Below the pieces are notes generated by a model. The model was not told the DNA's origin, did no database searches, and was given only the letters and a program-made list of their open reading frames with translations. DNA of 56,780 bases from Penium margaritaceum (Eukaryota > Streptophyta > Zygnematophyceae > Desmidiales > Peniaceae), in assembly GCA_023375785.1 (NCBI GenBank), contig SZWC01001576.1, positions 72,751 through 129,530 of the forward strand, written 5' to 3'. Below, one piece after another: positions 1 to 12,385 of this stretch (the stretch's first letter is position 1; each line of letters starts with the position of its first letter). Both the position numbers and the translations under genes were made by a program.

Positions 1-3000
1 TCTCTGGCTTGCTCCACCATTCTCTGGCTTGCTCCACCGTTCTCTGTCTTGCTCCACTTTTCTCTGGCTTACTACACCTTCCCCTGGATTGCTCCACCGC
101 TTTTCTGGCTTGCTCCACCTTTCTCTGGCTTGCTCCACGTTTCCCGGGCTTGCTCCACCTTTCTCTGCCTTGCTCCGCCTTTCCCTGGCTTGCTCTAACT
201 TTCTCTGGCTTGCTTCACCTTTCTCTTGCTTGCTCCACCGTTCTCTTGCTTGCTCCACCTTTCTCTGGCTTGGTCTACATTTCCCAGGCTTGCTCCACCT
301 TTCGTTGGCTTGCTCAACCTTTCTCTCGCTTGCTCACCCTTTCTCTGAATTGCTCCGCCTTTCCCTGTCTTGCTTCACCTTTCCCCGGCTTGCTCCACCT
401 TTCTCTAGCTTGCTTCACCTTTCTCTTGCTTGCTCTACTGTTCTTTGGCTTGCTCCGCCTTGCTTTGCCTTGCTCTACCTTTCTCTGGCTTGCTCCGCCT
501 TTCTCTGGCTTGCTCTACCGTTCTCTTGCTTACTCCACCTTTCTTCGGCTTAATCCAGCATTCTCTGGCTTGCTCCACCTTTCCTTCTCTTGCTCCACAT
601 TTCCATGACTTGCTCCATATTTCTCTGGCCTTCTCCTCCTTTCTCTGGCTTGTTCCACCTATCCCTGGCTTGCTCCACCTTTCTTTGGCTTACTCCACCT
701 TTCTCTGGCTTATTCCACCTTTCCCTCGCTTGCTCCACCTTTCTATGGCTTGCTCTACCGTTCCCTGGCTTGCTCCTCAGTTCTCTGGCTTGCTCCACCT
801 TTCTCCGGCTTGCTCCATCTTTCCCTGGGTTGCTCCACCTTTCTCTGGCTTGCTCCACCTTTCTCTGGCTTGCGCCACCTTTCACAGGCTTTCTCCACCT
901 TCTTCCGGCTTGCTCTACCTTTCTCTGGCTTGCTCCACTTCTCGCTGGCTTGCTCCCTTTTCTCTTGCTTGCTCCACTGTTTTCTGGCTTGCTCCATCTT
1001 TCTCCGGCTTGCTCCACCGTTCTCTGGCATATTCCACCTTTTTGTGGCTCGCTCCACCTTTCCCTGGCTTGCTCTACCATTCTCTGGCTTGCTCCACCTT
1101 TCTCTGGCTTGGTCCACCTTTCCCTGGCTTGCTCCACCTTTCTCAGGATTGTTCCGTCTTTCTCTTGCTTGCTTTACCTTTCCATGGCTTGCTCCACCTT
1201 TCTGTGGCTTGCTCCTCCTTCTCCTGGCTTGCTCCACCATTCTCTGGATTACTCCACCTTTCTTTGGCTTACTCCACCTTTCCCTTGTTTGCTCCAACTT
1301 TCTCTGGCTTGCTCCACCTTTCTCTGGCTTGCTAAACCTTTCCCTGGCTTCCTCCACATTACTCTCGATTGCTCCACCTTTCTCTGGCTTGCTCCACCTT
1401 TCCCTGGCTTGCCCCACCTTTCTCCGGCTTGCTCCACCTTTCTCTAGCTTGTTCCACCTTTCTCTGGCTTGCTCTAGCATTATCTGGCTTGCTCCACCGT
1501 TCTCTGGCTTGCTCTACCGTTCTCTGGCTTGCTCTACCGGTCTCTGGATTGCTCAAGCTTTCTCTGGCTTGCTCCACCTTTCTCTGGCTTGCTCAACCTT
1601 TCTCTGGCTTGCTCCACCTTTCTCTGGCGTGGTCCACCTTTCTATGGCTTGCTTCACCGATCACTTGCTTGCTTTACCTTTCTCTGGCATACTGCACCTT
1701 TCTCTGGCCTGCTCCACTTTTCTCTGGCCTGCTCCACCGTTCTTTGACCTGCTCCACCATTCTCTGGCTTGCTCTACCTTTCTCTCGCTTGTTCCACCTT
1801 ACTCTGGCTTGCTCAACCTTTTTCTGGCTTGCTCCATCGTTCTCTGGCTTGCTCCACCGTTCTCTGGCTTGCTCCACCGTTCTCCGGCTATATCCATTGT
1901 AACTGTGGCTTGCTCCATCGTTCTCTTGCTTGCTCCAACATTCTCTGGCTTGCTCCACCTTTCCCTGGTTTGCCCACCGTTATCTAACTTGGTCCACCGT
2001 TTTTCCATGCTCCACCGCTCTTTGGCTTGCTCCACCATTCTCCGGCTTGCTCCACCATTCTCTTGCTTGCTCCACCTTCCTCAGGATTTCTCCACTATTC
2101 TCTGGCCTGCTCAACCGTTATCTGGCCTGCTCCACCTTTCTGTGGCTTGCTCCACCTTTCTCTGGCTTGCTCCACCGTTCTCTGGTTTGCTCCACCATTC
2201 TCTGGCTTGCTTCACCGTTCTATAGCTTGCTCCACCATTCTCTGTCTTGCTCTACCTTTACCTGGCTTGGTCGACCTTTCTCTGGCTTGCTCCACCTTTC
2301 TCTTGCTTACTCCACCTTTCTCTGACTTACTCCACCTTTCTCTGGCTTGCTCCACCTTTCTATGGCTTGTTCCATATTTCTCTGGCCTGTTCCAACCTTC
2401 TCTAGCTAGCTCCACTGTTCTCAAGCTTGCTCCACCTTTCTCTGGCTTGCTTCATCGTTCTATAGCTTGCTCGACCTTTCTGTGGCTTGCCCCATATTTT
2501 CCTGGTTTGCTTCACCTTTCTCTGGCTTGCTCCACCTTTCACTAGCTTGCCTTAAGCTTCCCTGGCTTGCTCCACTACTCTCTGGCTTACTCCACCTTCT
2601 TTGGCTTGTTCCACATTTCATCATGCTTTCTCCACCTTTCTCGGGCTTGCTCCACCTTTGCCTGGCTTGCGCCACCTTTCTCTGAAAGGATCCACCTTCC
2701 TCTGGCTTGCTCCACCTTTCCTGGCTTGCGCCACCTTTCTCTGGCTTGCTCCATGTTTCTCTGGCTTGCTCCACCATTCTCTGGCTGGCTCCACCTTTCT
2801 CTGGCTTGCTCCACCTTTCTCTCACTTGCCCTACCTTTCTCTGGCTTGCTCCATCTTTCTCTGGCTTGCTCCACCTTTCCTGGCTTGCGCCACCTTTCTC
2901 TGGCTTGCTCCATGTTTCTCTGGCTTGCTCCACCATTCTCTGGCTGGCTCCACCTTTCTCTGGCTTGCTCCACCTTTCTCTCACTTGCCCTACCTTTCTC

Positions 3001-6000
3001 TGGCTTGCTCCACCTTTCGCTGGCTTGCTCCACCATTCCCTGGCTTGCTCCACCGTTCTCTGAATTTCTCCACTGTTCTCTGGCTTGCTCCATCTTTCTC
3101 TGGCTTGCTCCACCTGTCTCTCGCTTGCTCAACCATTCTCTGACTTGCTCCACTTTTCTCTGGCTTGCTCCACCCTTCCCAGGCTTGCTCCAACTTTCTC
3201 TGGCTTGCATTATCTTTATCTGGCTTGCTCCACCTTTCCCTCTCTTGCTTCACCCTTCTGGGGCTTGCTTCACCTTTCTCTGGCTTGCTCCATCTTTCCT
3301 TGGCTTGCTGGTTTTTTTCTCTGGCTTGCTCCTCCTTTCCCTGGCTTTCTCTACCTGTCATTGGCTTGCTCCACCTCTCTTTGGCTTGCTCCACCTTTCT
3401 CTGGTTTGCTCCACCATTCTCTGGTTTGCTTTACCTTTCTTTGACTTGCTCCATCTTTCTCTGGCTTGCTCCACCGTTCTTTGGCCTCCTCAACCTTTCT
3501 CTGGCTTGCTCCACCTTTCTCTCGCATGCTCCACCTTTCTCTGGCCTGCTCTGCTGTTCTCTGGCTTGCTCCACCGTTATCTGGCTTGCTCCACCATTCT
3601 CCGGCTTGCTCCATCAGTCTATGGCTAGCTCCGCAGTTCTCTGGCTTGCTCCACCTTTCCCTGGCGTCCTCCTCCTTTTCCTGGCTTGCTCCACCTTTCC
3701 CTGGATTGCTCCTCCTTTCTATGGCTTGCTCCACCTTTCCCTGGCTTGCTCCATCTTTCTCTCGCTTACTCCACATTTCTCTGGCTTCCTTCTCCTTACT
3801 CTGGCTTGCTCCACTGTTCTCAAGCTTCCTCCACCTTCATCTGGCTTGCTTTACCTTTCTCTGGCTTTCCGCACCATTCTCTGGCTTGCTCTACCTTTCT
3901 GTGGCTTGCTCGACCGTTCTTTGTCTTGCTCCACCGTTGTCTGGCTTGCTCCACCATACTCTGGCTCGCTCCAGCGTTTTCTGTTTTGCTCCACCTGTCT
4001 CTGGCTTGCTCCTCCGTTCTCCGGCTTTATCCACCGTACTGTGGCTTGCTCCATCGTTCTCTGGCTTGCTCCACCATTCTCTGGCTTGCCCCACCTTTCC
4101 CTTGCTTGCTCCACCGTTATCTGGCTTGCTTCACCGTTTTCTGGCATGCTCCACCGGTCTCTGGCTTGTTCCACCATTCTCTGGTTTGCTCCACCATTCT
4201 CTTGATTGATCCACCTTCGTCAAGATTGCTCCACCATTATCTGGCCTGCTCCACCTTTCTGTGGCCTGCTCCACCTTTCTCTGGCTTGCTCCACCTTTCA
4301 CTGGCTTGCTCCAACGTTCTGTGGCTTGCTCCACCATTCCCTGGGTTGCTTCACCGTTCTATAGGTTGCTCCACCATTCTCTTTCTTGCTCCAACTTTAC
4401 CTGGCTTGCTCCACCTTTCTCTGGCTTGCTCCACTTTTCTCTTGCTTACTCCACGTTTCTCTGGCTTACTTCCCCGTTCTCTGGCTTGCTTCACCTTTCT
4501 CTGGCTTGCTCCACCGTTCTCTAGCTTGCTTGACCTTTCTCTTGCTTGCTCTACATTTCCCTGGTTTGCTCCACCTTTCTCTGACTTGCTCCACCTTTCT
4601 CTAGCTTGCTCCAACCTTCCCTGGCTTGCTCCACCTCTCTCTGGCTTACTCCACCTTTCTCTGGCTTTTTCCACCTTTCTTTATGCTTTCTCCACCTTTC
4701 TCTGGCTTGCTCCAACTTTGCCTGGTTTGCTCCACCTTTCTCTGGCTTGCTCCACATTTCTTTGGCTTGCTCCACCGTTCTCAAGCTTTACCTACCGTAC
4801 TGTGTCTTGCTCCATCGTTCTCTGGCTTGCTCCACCATTCTCTAGCTTGCTCCACCTATCCCTTGCTTGTTCCACCGTTATCCGGCTTGCTCCACCGTTT
4901 TCTGGCATTCTCCACCGTTCTCTGGCTTGCTCCACCCTTCTCTGGCTTGCTCCACCATTCTCTTGCTTGCTCCACCTTCCTCAAGATTGCGCCACCACTC
5001 TCTGGCCTGCACCACTTTTTTGTGGCCTGCTCCACCTTTCCCTGGCTTGCTCCACCTTTCTCTGGATTGCTTCACAATTCTCTGGCTTACTCCACCATTC
5101 TCTGGCTTGGTTCACCGTTTTATAGCTTGCTCCACCATTCTCTTTCTTGCTCCACCTTTACCTGGCTTGCTCCACCTTTCTCTGTCTTGCTCCACCTTTC
5201 TCTGGCTTACTCCACGTTTCTCTGGCTTACTCCACCTTTCTCTGACTTGCTCCACCTTTCTATGGCTTGTTCCATCTTTTGCTGGCTTGCTTGACCTTTC
5301 TCTAACTAGCTTCACCATTCTCTGGTTTTCTCCACTTTTTTCTGGCTTGCTTCACCGTTCTCTAGCTTGCTTGACCTTTCTCTGGCTTGCTCCACCTTTC
5401 TCTAGCTTCCTCCAACCTCCCCTGACTTCCTCCACCTCTCTCTGGCTTACTCCACCTTTCTTTGGCTTGTTCCACCTTTCCTCATGCTTTCTCTACCTTC
5501 CTGTGGCTTGCTCCACCTTTGCCTGGCTTGTTCCACCTTTCTCTGGCTTGCTCCACCTTTCTCTGGCTTGCTCCACCTTTCTCTGGCTTGCTCCACCTTT
5601 CTCTTCCTTCCTCCATACTCCTCTGGCATGCTCCACCGTTCTTAGGCTTCCTCCACCTTTCTCTGGCTTGCTCCAACTTTCTCAAGCTTGCTCCACCTTT
5701 CTCTGGCTTGCTCCACCTTTTGCTGGCTTGCTGCACCATTCTCTGGATTGCTCCACCGTTCTCTGGATTTCTCCACGGTTGTTTGCTTTGCTCCAACTTT
5801 CTCTGCCTTGCTCCACTTGTCTCTCGCTTGCTCAATCAATCTCTGGCTTGCTCCACTTTTCTCTGGCTTGCTCCACCTTTCCCTGGCTTGCTCCACCTTT
5901 CTCTGGCTTGCATTATCTTTATCTGGCTTGCTCCACCTTTCCCTTGCTTGCTTCACCCTTCTGGGGGTTGCTCCACCTTTCTCTAGCTTGCTCCGTCTTG

Positions 6001-6093
6001 GCTTTCTGCAACTTTCTATGGCTTGCTCTACCTTCTCCTGGCTTGTTCCACCATTCACTGGCTTGCTCCACCTCTCTTTGACTTGCTCCACCT
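1..6093 (+). repeat. 20-bp minisatellite array, block 1
   Basis: About 300 head-to-tail copies of a 20-bp unit, consensus CTTTCTCTGGCTTGCTCCAC, with 16 of 20 pyrimidines on this strand. Single-base variants are frequent, mainly T to G or A at unit position 2 (giving CCACCGTT and CCACCATT) and CTCT to CCCT. One- to few-base indels are scattered through the block. A 159-bp segment (2702-2860) is repeated directly after itself (2861-3019). A second long-range copy pairs about 3213 with about 5915. The unit has no stop codon on either strand, so long ORFs occur in every frame. These are a by-product of the repeat and not genes. The array runs off the left edge of the window. Confidence 0.97.
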
Positions 6094-6712
6094 TGTCAGA
6101 AGAATGCAGGCATGATAATGGCAGTTACAGAAGCAGGCAGAAGCATCGGAGCATTTTCGGGTACGTCAGCGAAGTGACAGAAGCAAGAGTGGCTCTGAGG
6201 AGTTAGTCACAGAGCTTCAGGGAGGCCAAAATGCCAAGGACATGAGGTAGACAGGAGCTGGTGAGAGAGAGAGCCTGAGTGGGGTGAGTGATGGGCGGCA
6301 AGCGCTGAGCGAAGGAGCGAGAGTGATGGAACGAGGAGCTATGAGCTGGAAGTGGCTGGCAAAGGCAGGGTATGGGAGGTGCCAGCAGAGCGAAGATACG
6401 GCGGCGAAGCCGCGTAACCAAAGGGGGAACAGGATGGGAAGAACTGTTCTGGTTATCTTCGAGGGATTGAACATCCTCGGTAACATAGCGTAAAACAGTA
6501 CAAAACCAAAAGCAACGGCTTCTTCTCCATTAGCCGGACACGGTTGCATGGTAGTCATAGTTTATTAGGGGCGGCTCACCTCTGGGTCCTCGATCGTGAC
6601 CTACAATCCGTTGGCGAGGTGCTTTGTAGTGGTTCGGTCCTGAACCTGAACCTTCTTGAGATCCCAGATTATCCCAGGGGTCGATGTCAATGTTGACTTA
6701 AGTATTCCAACA
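6094..6712 (-). repeat. Element A 3' LTR
   Basis: A 619-bp terminal repeat. On the plus strand it starts TGTCAGAAGAATGC and ends ATTCCAACA, giving TG..CA termini. It matches 10267-10885. It is the 3' LTR because the purine tract adjoins its inner edge. A 113-codon minus-strand ORF (6217-6558) lies inside it. A related ORF exists in the partner LTR, but I see no known domain. Confidence 0.93.
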
Positions 6713-6720
6713 GCTCCCCT
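6713..6720 (-). other. Element A polypurine tract
   Basis: On the minus strand the bases just before the 3' LTR read AGGGGAGC. The tract is short but correctly placed for plus-strand priming. It is weaker than those of elements B and E. Confidence 0.6.
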
Positions 6721-6724
6721 GAAG

Positions 6725-7108
6725 TCAACACTGGAGAGGGTGTAGTGCACAGGTCAGATACAGGGAGCGCCAGGTCTCGGAGAATCCTTTATGTGGTTGC
6801 CGGATGGGTGGGTGAAGGGACTGATGAGTGGTGAGGATGAGTGCCTCTTTTAGGAGTGCTTTGACCCAGTCCGTATCAAGGAAGGATATTGAGTTCAGAA
6901 GACCAAGGAGTACCTGTCCGAGATTGAACTTGGAGAGTTGTAGTTGCCACAGATTGAGGAGAAGTTCAATCCTCCATTGATGGTAGTTTGTGTTGAAAAA
7001 TTGCCCCTCCGCATGCCCAAGTGCGGCGTCGAGAGGCGCCGACGAGCCGCCAGAAAGAAGAAACTCCGCGCCGGCGGATCTGGCAACTCGAGGATTACTC
7101 AGATCCAA
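6725..7108 (-). pseudogene. Gag-like remnant of element A
   Basis: A 127-codon minus-strand ORF ending 12 bases before the LTR. Residues about 36-70 show the spacing of a Ty1-copia Gag N-terminus: an FxN..Y..W motif (NTNYHQW), then regularly spaced leucines and NLGQVL. The gag remnant of element B has the same pattern (F.N....F..WR..L...L..L.....NI..VL) at the same place in its element. The N-terminal ~35 residues look unrelated and the true start is unknown. There is no zinc knuckle or protease. The similarity is by eye only and modest, so this could be a chance ORF. Its position beside the purine tract and the parallel in B are the main support. Confidence 0.45.
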
Positions 7109-8480
7109 AAATGGAGGATTGTCCCTTTAAGTGGACGAGTTGTTGAATCCGGTGGAAGTTGTTTCGCCGGAATCGGACAAGTAACAAGGGAGATATGACC
7201 TTCCAAAGTTGGGGTGTGCACAGCGGCTCTGGGAGCCGGCTGCGACTCGAAATCCGGTCGATAATCGACTGGACCGAGTAACAAAAATACCATCTGGAGA
7301 AAATGCTCCGATATGCCTGCCGAGGCGTCCGGTGGATGATCCACCTGATCTGGCGGATCATCCACCGGATCCAGTAGTGCAGGTTGTTTTAGAGGGACTT
7401 TGCCAAAAACCTGGCTCGGCGTCCGAAACTCAGTAGTACGTTTTGTTAATCGGGGACTTAGTAAAAAATCTGACTGCAGGTCCGCGGACAGGTTTCGAAC
7501 CTCGTCACACCCAATCACCAAACGTGATCCAAAAGTGGGTAGGGTACATGGAAACAGTGCAGGGGATCCCCAAACCATGTGCAACGGGATATGCGCCTTG
7601 GGAAAGGCGCTTCGCACGTGAACGAAGGCGCCACGGCAAGTGGCGGCGTCAGGCTTCTGTGGTGGGTGAGACCTGCGCTTCGGCAAGCATAACTTGGGCT
7701 ACACTCGGCCAAATCGTGCACGGTTTGGTGCGTTGGAGAGCTCATGATAGCTCTATAAACGTTTTGATCATATCCATGTACAAAATATAATGCAAAATGA
7801 CGTTATCCTCTTCGCAAAACTGACTGTCTCAAATCCTCTCCCACATAGCGTGAGGCGACCAGAAAGCTCACGCTTCATCTCCGAACTTGCCAAAACAAGT
7901 CGTGCAAATGCTAGACGGCCAAAGCCACATTGGAACAGAATTTCCAACAGTTTGTAGAACCATCTCTTTTCCCGTGCAATTGAGGGGAGTCCCGTAGGCA
8001 CTCAGGAAGATGAGCAACAATATCGGCCAGCGCTCTGCTGGGCGTTGAACAGTCAATGAAGTAGATTGGCTTCACTGAAGGCTGACCACAAAGAAAGGCA
8101 GTGATCATGTTGTCGCTTATGGATTGTTTCAGTGTCGGGAGTGCCGAGAGGAACCGCTAATTCATCAAGGCCATTTGATGCGCTGACCTTGATGAGGATG
8201 TTGTTCCAAGGGGATACCGCCAAGAGCTCATTCTCTTTGATATGATCCCTTTGAGAAGTGCTGGTGGGAATTTTGAAGATGAAGGTGGTGATGGGTGCAG
8301 AAATGGAGGGCGCTGCCACGACGCCACGCTCAAAGAGTACTCTACCATAGCGAGCTCTGAGTTTCTAGGGGAATGTAGAGAAGCACACGGATTTGGGCAG
8401 TCAGGTCCACGGATACATTGGCTAGTTCCACCGGTTAGCTTGATAGAGCAGGGAGACGGGTGGTGTCCGATTCTAGTGGC
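7109..8480. other. Unassigned interior of element A
   Basis: No recognised gene. It contains a near-perfect hairpin: 15-bp arms at 7328-7342 and 7355-7369 around a 12-base loop. A smaller hairpin has GCGCCTT/AAGGCGC arms (7593-7599, 7604-7610). A minus-strand ORF of 65 codons at 7911-8108 and one of 88 codons at 8053-8319 look less compositionally biased than the leader and could be a captured host fragment. I cannot name a family. Confidence 0.5.
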
Positions 8481-10254
8481 GTGTTAACTGTGCCCTGGTT
8501 GACTGCTGTCTGCTACAAATACAGGTGCTGGAGAAGATGGTGAAGATTCAGATTGCTGCGAGGGGAGAACAGGGTTTGTATGCAGGTGTTTGGGTGCAGG
8601 AATGAATCCACGTGCACTGGAGTGGGATCGGTATGGGTGCGAGCCACCACGAAGCCGGTGGTTTGGCCGGGCAACTCCTAGTGCCGAGCAGAGACTGACA
8701 GAAGCTGATGATGGCGGAGGAATGATGGGCAGCAGAGTGGGCACAGGGACGAAGCCACGTGTGCTGTGGAAATTTTGGCATGGGCGTTGGTCGTCACGAC
8801 ACAGGCGATACAACCGGGCGGATCCTTGTGTCGAGCAGTCGATGACAGCGGATGATGGCGGGGAAATGATGGACAGCAGAGTGGGTGCAAGGGCAAAACC
8901 ATGTACGATGCTGAAATAGGGGAATAGAATGCGGCAAGGGGAAGACAGGAGCCAACCCGCCGCGAGAAATCTGATGCCGGCGTGGGTGCAGGCTTGCTGC
9001 GAGGCAGGCAGCTAGCTCGTGTAGATCCTTGTGCTGGCCACAGATGCTGGTGATTGCTGATGAGGTAGAAGTTGATGATGAGGAAGTGGACGCAGGGACA
9101 AAACCTCGTTCGCTGTAGAAGTTTTGGCATGGGCGCAGGTCGTCGCAAAACAGGTGATGCGACCGGGCGGGTCCTTGTGCTGAGCTAAAAGCGATGCGGA
9201 AAGTGGAGGAATGATTGATGATTGAGTGGGCGCAGGGGCGAAAACACGAGCGCTGCGAAGCGATGAGGATGCTGATGAAGAGGAAGCTTTGACATGAGAA
9301 GGCGGGCTTGAGGAGGCGGAAGATGAGGAGGACTCGTGGAGACTGCTGATGGTGATGCTGATAGAACAAGGAGGGAAGAGGACGAAGATGATGCCCAATG
9401 AGGAGGATGCGCAGAGGCTGAGAACGAGGCATGTTCAGTAGGATGAGGATGAATATGATGCGGTGGGAGGAGATGTAGTAGAGGGTGGTAGACAGAGCGG
9501 GCAGAAGCGGTAGTAGACACAAGGCGAGGTAACCAGTTTCTCTGTTGTCAGGAGAGTGACGGCTTGTTTCCCAGTCGGCCCGAGACCGACGGGCAGGAAG
9601 ACTGGTGGTGTCCGATATCCTAACAGCTAGAGGAAGTCAGCTGCAGAGGGGCAGGTTGTGAGATGGGCAGTGATGCCAGTCTGTGGAAGTCAGGAGAGTG
9701 ACGGCTTGTTCCCCAGTTCACTCGAGACCAACAGGCAGGAAGAATGGTGGTTTCCGATGTCCTGATGACGGAAGGCAAGTTGCTTCTGTTGACGATGAGT
9801 CGGGGTGACGCGGGAGGGCGGCTCGAGGCAATGGGCGTAGGAGAACTGTGGTAGATGATGCGGATGGAGAGGATAATGTTGAGGAGGGAGATGACGAAGG
9901 CGGAAGCACTTGCGGGAGCTGGAACGATGAACTGCGGCAGGATGCGAGTGGCAGGAAGCTTCTAGGAAGGTGACAGCAGATGGTGGCTCGAGAGCTGCTT
10001 GCGGCTGTTGCTTGACGACAAGTCACCAATTGTCGGTCGCGGGCGCGAGATGGACGCAAGGCCTTCTCAGGATGAGGATCCGTTACTTCTGTGCAAGAAG
10101 CACTTCAAGCGGTACTGCTGATGTCAGCTGCTGGCGGAGCGGAGAGACGAGAGGTGGTGGTGGCGGTGGCAGAGGAATGTGGATCAGAGTGGTAAAACAA
10201 TGGTGGCGGCAAAGCGATGACTGGGTCACGTGGTACCAGGTGATGTTGTCTGAG
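8481..10254 (-). repeat. Modular leader of element A
   Basis: The leader (minus-strand sense, downstream of the primer site) is built from degenerate repeated modules. One module carries CGGGCGGATCCTTGTG-like cores at about 8661, 8814, 9019 and 9162, most preceded by GCATGGGCGCAGGTCGTCG-like sequence. A second module carries GAGAGTGACGGCTTGTT at 9552 and 9694. The same two modules recur in element B. Ser/Pro/His-rich ORFs run through the region, but the modules fall in different frames, so I read it as non-coding. Confidence 0.7.
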
Positions 10255-10266
10255 GCTCTGATACCA
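10255..10266 (-). promoter_or_regulatory. Element A primer-binding site (tRNA-iMet)
   Basis: The minus strand reads TGGTATCAGAGC immediately after the 5' LTR. This is the standard plant LTR-element site complementary to the 3' end of initiator tRNA-Met. It fixes the element's orientation as minus. Confidence 0.93.
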
Positions 10267-10885
10267 TGTCAGAAGAATGCAGGCATGAGAATGGCAGTAG
10301 CAGAAGCAGACAGAAGCATCGGAACATGCACGGGTACCTCAGCAAAGTGACAAAAGTGAGAGCGGTTCCGAGGAGTTAGTCGCAGAGCTTCAGGGAGGCT
10401 GAAATGCCAAGGACATGAGGTAGACAGGAGCTGGTGAGAGAGAGAGCCTGAGTGGGGTGAGTGATGGTCGGCAAGTGTTGAGAAAAGGAGCGAGAGTGAC
10501 GGAATGAAGAGCTATGAGCTGGAAGTGGCTGGCGAAGTCAGGGTATGCGAGGTGCGAGCAGAGCAAAGACACGGCGGCGAAGCCGCGGAACCAAAGGGGG
10601 AACAGGATGGGAAGAACTGTTCTAGTTAACTTCGAGGGAATGAACATCCTTGGTGCTATAGTGCAGAACAGGACAAAACCAAAAGCAACGGCTTCTTTTC
10701 CGTTAGCCGGACACGGTTGCATCGTGGTCGCAGTCTATTAGGGGTGGCTCACCTCTGGGTCCTCGATCGTGACTTACAATCTGTTGGCAAGGTGGTTCAT
10801 GGTGGTTCGGTCCTGAACCTGAACCTTATTGGGATCTCAAGTTATCCGAAGGGTTTATGTCAGTGTTGACTTTAACATTCCAACA
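10267..10885 (-). repeat. Element A 5' LTR
   Basis: A 619-bp partner of 6094-6712 with the same TGTCAG..CCAACA plus-strand ends. It is the 5' LTR because the primer site adjoins its inner edge. Shared blocks with the element B LTR (for example around GCCGCGGAACCAAAGG and GAATGAACATCCT) show that A and B are related subfamilies. Confidence 0.93.
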
Positions 10886-12385
10886 CACCTTTCTCTGGTG
10901 TGCTCCACCTCTCTCTGGCTTGCCCCACCTTTCTCTGACTTGCTCCACCATTCTCTGGCTTGCTCCACCGTTCTCTGGCCTGCTCAACCTTTCTTTGGCT
11001 TGCTCCACGCTTCTCTGGCATGCTCCACCTTTCTCTGGCCTACTCCACCGTTCTCTGGTTTCCTCCACCATTCTCTGGCTTGCTCCACCTTTCTCTGGCT
11101 TGCTCCACCTTTCTCTGGCTTGCTCCAATTTTCTCTGTCTTGATCCACTGCTATCTGGCTTGCTCCACCATTCTCTAGCCTGCTCCACCAGTCTAAGGCT
11201 TGCTCCGCCGTCCTCTGGATTGCTCCAGATTTCCCTGGCGTCCTCCTCCTTTTCGTGGCTTGCTCCACCTTTCCCTGGGTTGCTCCACCTTTCTATGGCT
11301 TGCTCCACCTTTCCCTGGCTTGCTCCACCTTTCTCTGGCCTGCTCCACCTTCCTCTAGCTTGCTCCTCCCTTTTCTGGCTTGCTCCACTGTTCTCAAGCT
11401 TGCTCCACCTTCATCTGGCTTGCTCCACCTTTCTCTGGCTTGCTCCACTTTTCTCTTGCTTGCTGCACCTTTCTGTGGCTTGCTCGACCATTCTTTGTCT
11501 TATTCCACTGTTGTCTGGCTTGCTCCACCGTTCTCTGGCTTGCTCCAGCGTTCTCTGTCTTGCTCCACCTTTCTTTGGCTTGCTCCACCTGTCTATTGCT
11601 TGCTCCACTGTTCTCTTACTTGTTCCACCTTTCTCTGGCTTGCTCCACAGTTTCCTGGCTTGCTCCACCTTTCCCTGGCTTGCTCCACATTTTTCTGGCT
11701 TGCTCCACCTTTCTCTGGCTTGCTCCATCTTTCCCTGGCTTGCTGCACCTTTCTATGGCTTGCTCCACCTTTCTCTGGCTTACTCCATCTTTCTCTGGCT
11801 TGCTCCACCTTTCTCTGGCTTGCTCCACCTTTCTCTGGCTTGCTCCACATTTTTCTGGCTTGCTCCACCTTTCTCTGGCTTGCTCCATCTTTCCCTGGCT
11901 TGCTGCACCTTTCTATGGCTTGCTCCACCTTTCCCTGGCTTACTCCACCTTTCTCTGGCTTGCTCCACCTTTCTCTGGCTTACTCCACCTTTCTTTGGCT
12001 CACTCCACCATTCGCTGGCTTGCTCCACTGTTCTCTGGCTTGCTCCACCTTTCTCAGGCTTACTACACCGTTCTCTGGTTTTCTCCACCTTTCTTTGGCT
12101 TGCTCCACCTTTCACCGGCTTGCTCCACTGTTCTATGGCTTGCTCCACCGTTTCATGCTTGCTCAACCGTACTTTGGCTTTCTCCACCTTTCTCTGGATT
12201 GCTCCACCTTTCCCTGGCTTGCTCCGCCTTTCTCTGGCTTGCTCCACCTTTTTCTGGCTTACACCATATTTCTCTGGCTTTCTCCACCTTTCCCTGGCCT
12301 GCTCCACCTTTTTCTGGCTTGCTCCACCTTTCTCTGGCTTGCTACACCAATCTCTGGCTTGTTCCACCTCTCTCTGGATTGATCC
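10886..12385 (+). repeat. 20-bp minisatellite array, block 2
   Basis: Continuation of block 1 after element A, in the same orientation and register. It is unusually homogeneous at about 11640-11960. A ~100-bp stretch around 11687 recurs 160 bp later around 11847 (eight units). Confidence 0.97.

Larger units (their letters stand above)
6094..10885 (-). mobile_element. LTR retrotransposon A (non-autonomous, gag-remnant only)
   Basis: A 4.8-kb element with two 619-bp LTRs, flanked by a perfect 5-bp target duplication CACCT (6089-6093 and 10886-10890). The initiator-Met primer site lies beside the right LTR and a purine tract beside the left LTR, so the element reads on the minus strand. The 3.55-kb interior has no protease, integrase or reverse transcriptase. 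It holds a long leader of degenerate modules (about 8480-10254), a stretch with no recognised content (about 7110-8480) and a short gag-like remnant next to the purine tract. This fits a large non-autonomous (LARD or TR-GAG-like) element. The LTRs differ at roughly one position in ten over the first 150 bp by eye, so the insertion is not recent. It relies on proteins made elsewhere. Confidence 0.92.

Noticed and set aside
2460..3113. Minus-strand charged repeat ORFs (EQARERWSKPEKGGASQRKV type) as coiled-coil or RNA-binding proteins
   Set aside because: They are the antisense reading of the same minisatellite and carry no independent evidence of coding.
1..6093. CRISPR array
   Set aside because: The 20-bp units are directly adjacent with no unique spacers, and the retroelements show a eukaryotic genome.
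7480..7520. tRNA-like B box (GGTTTCGAACC) in element A
   Set aside because: There is no matching A box at the right distance and no cloverleaf. A single motif is not enough.
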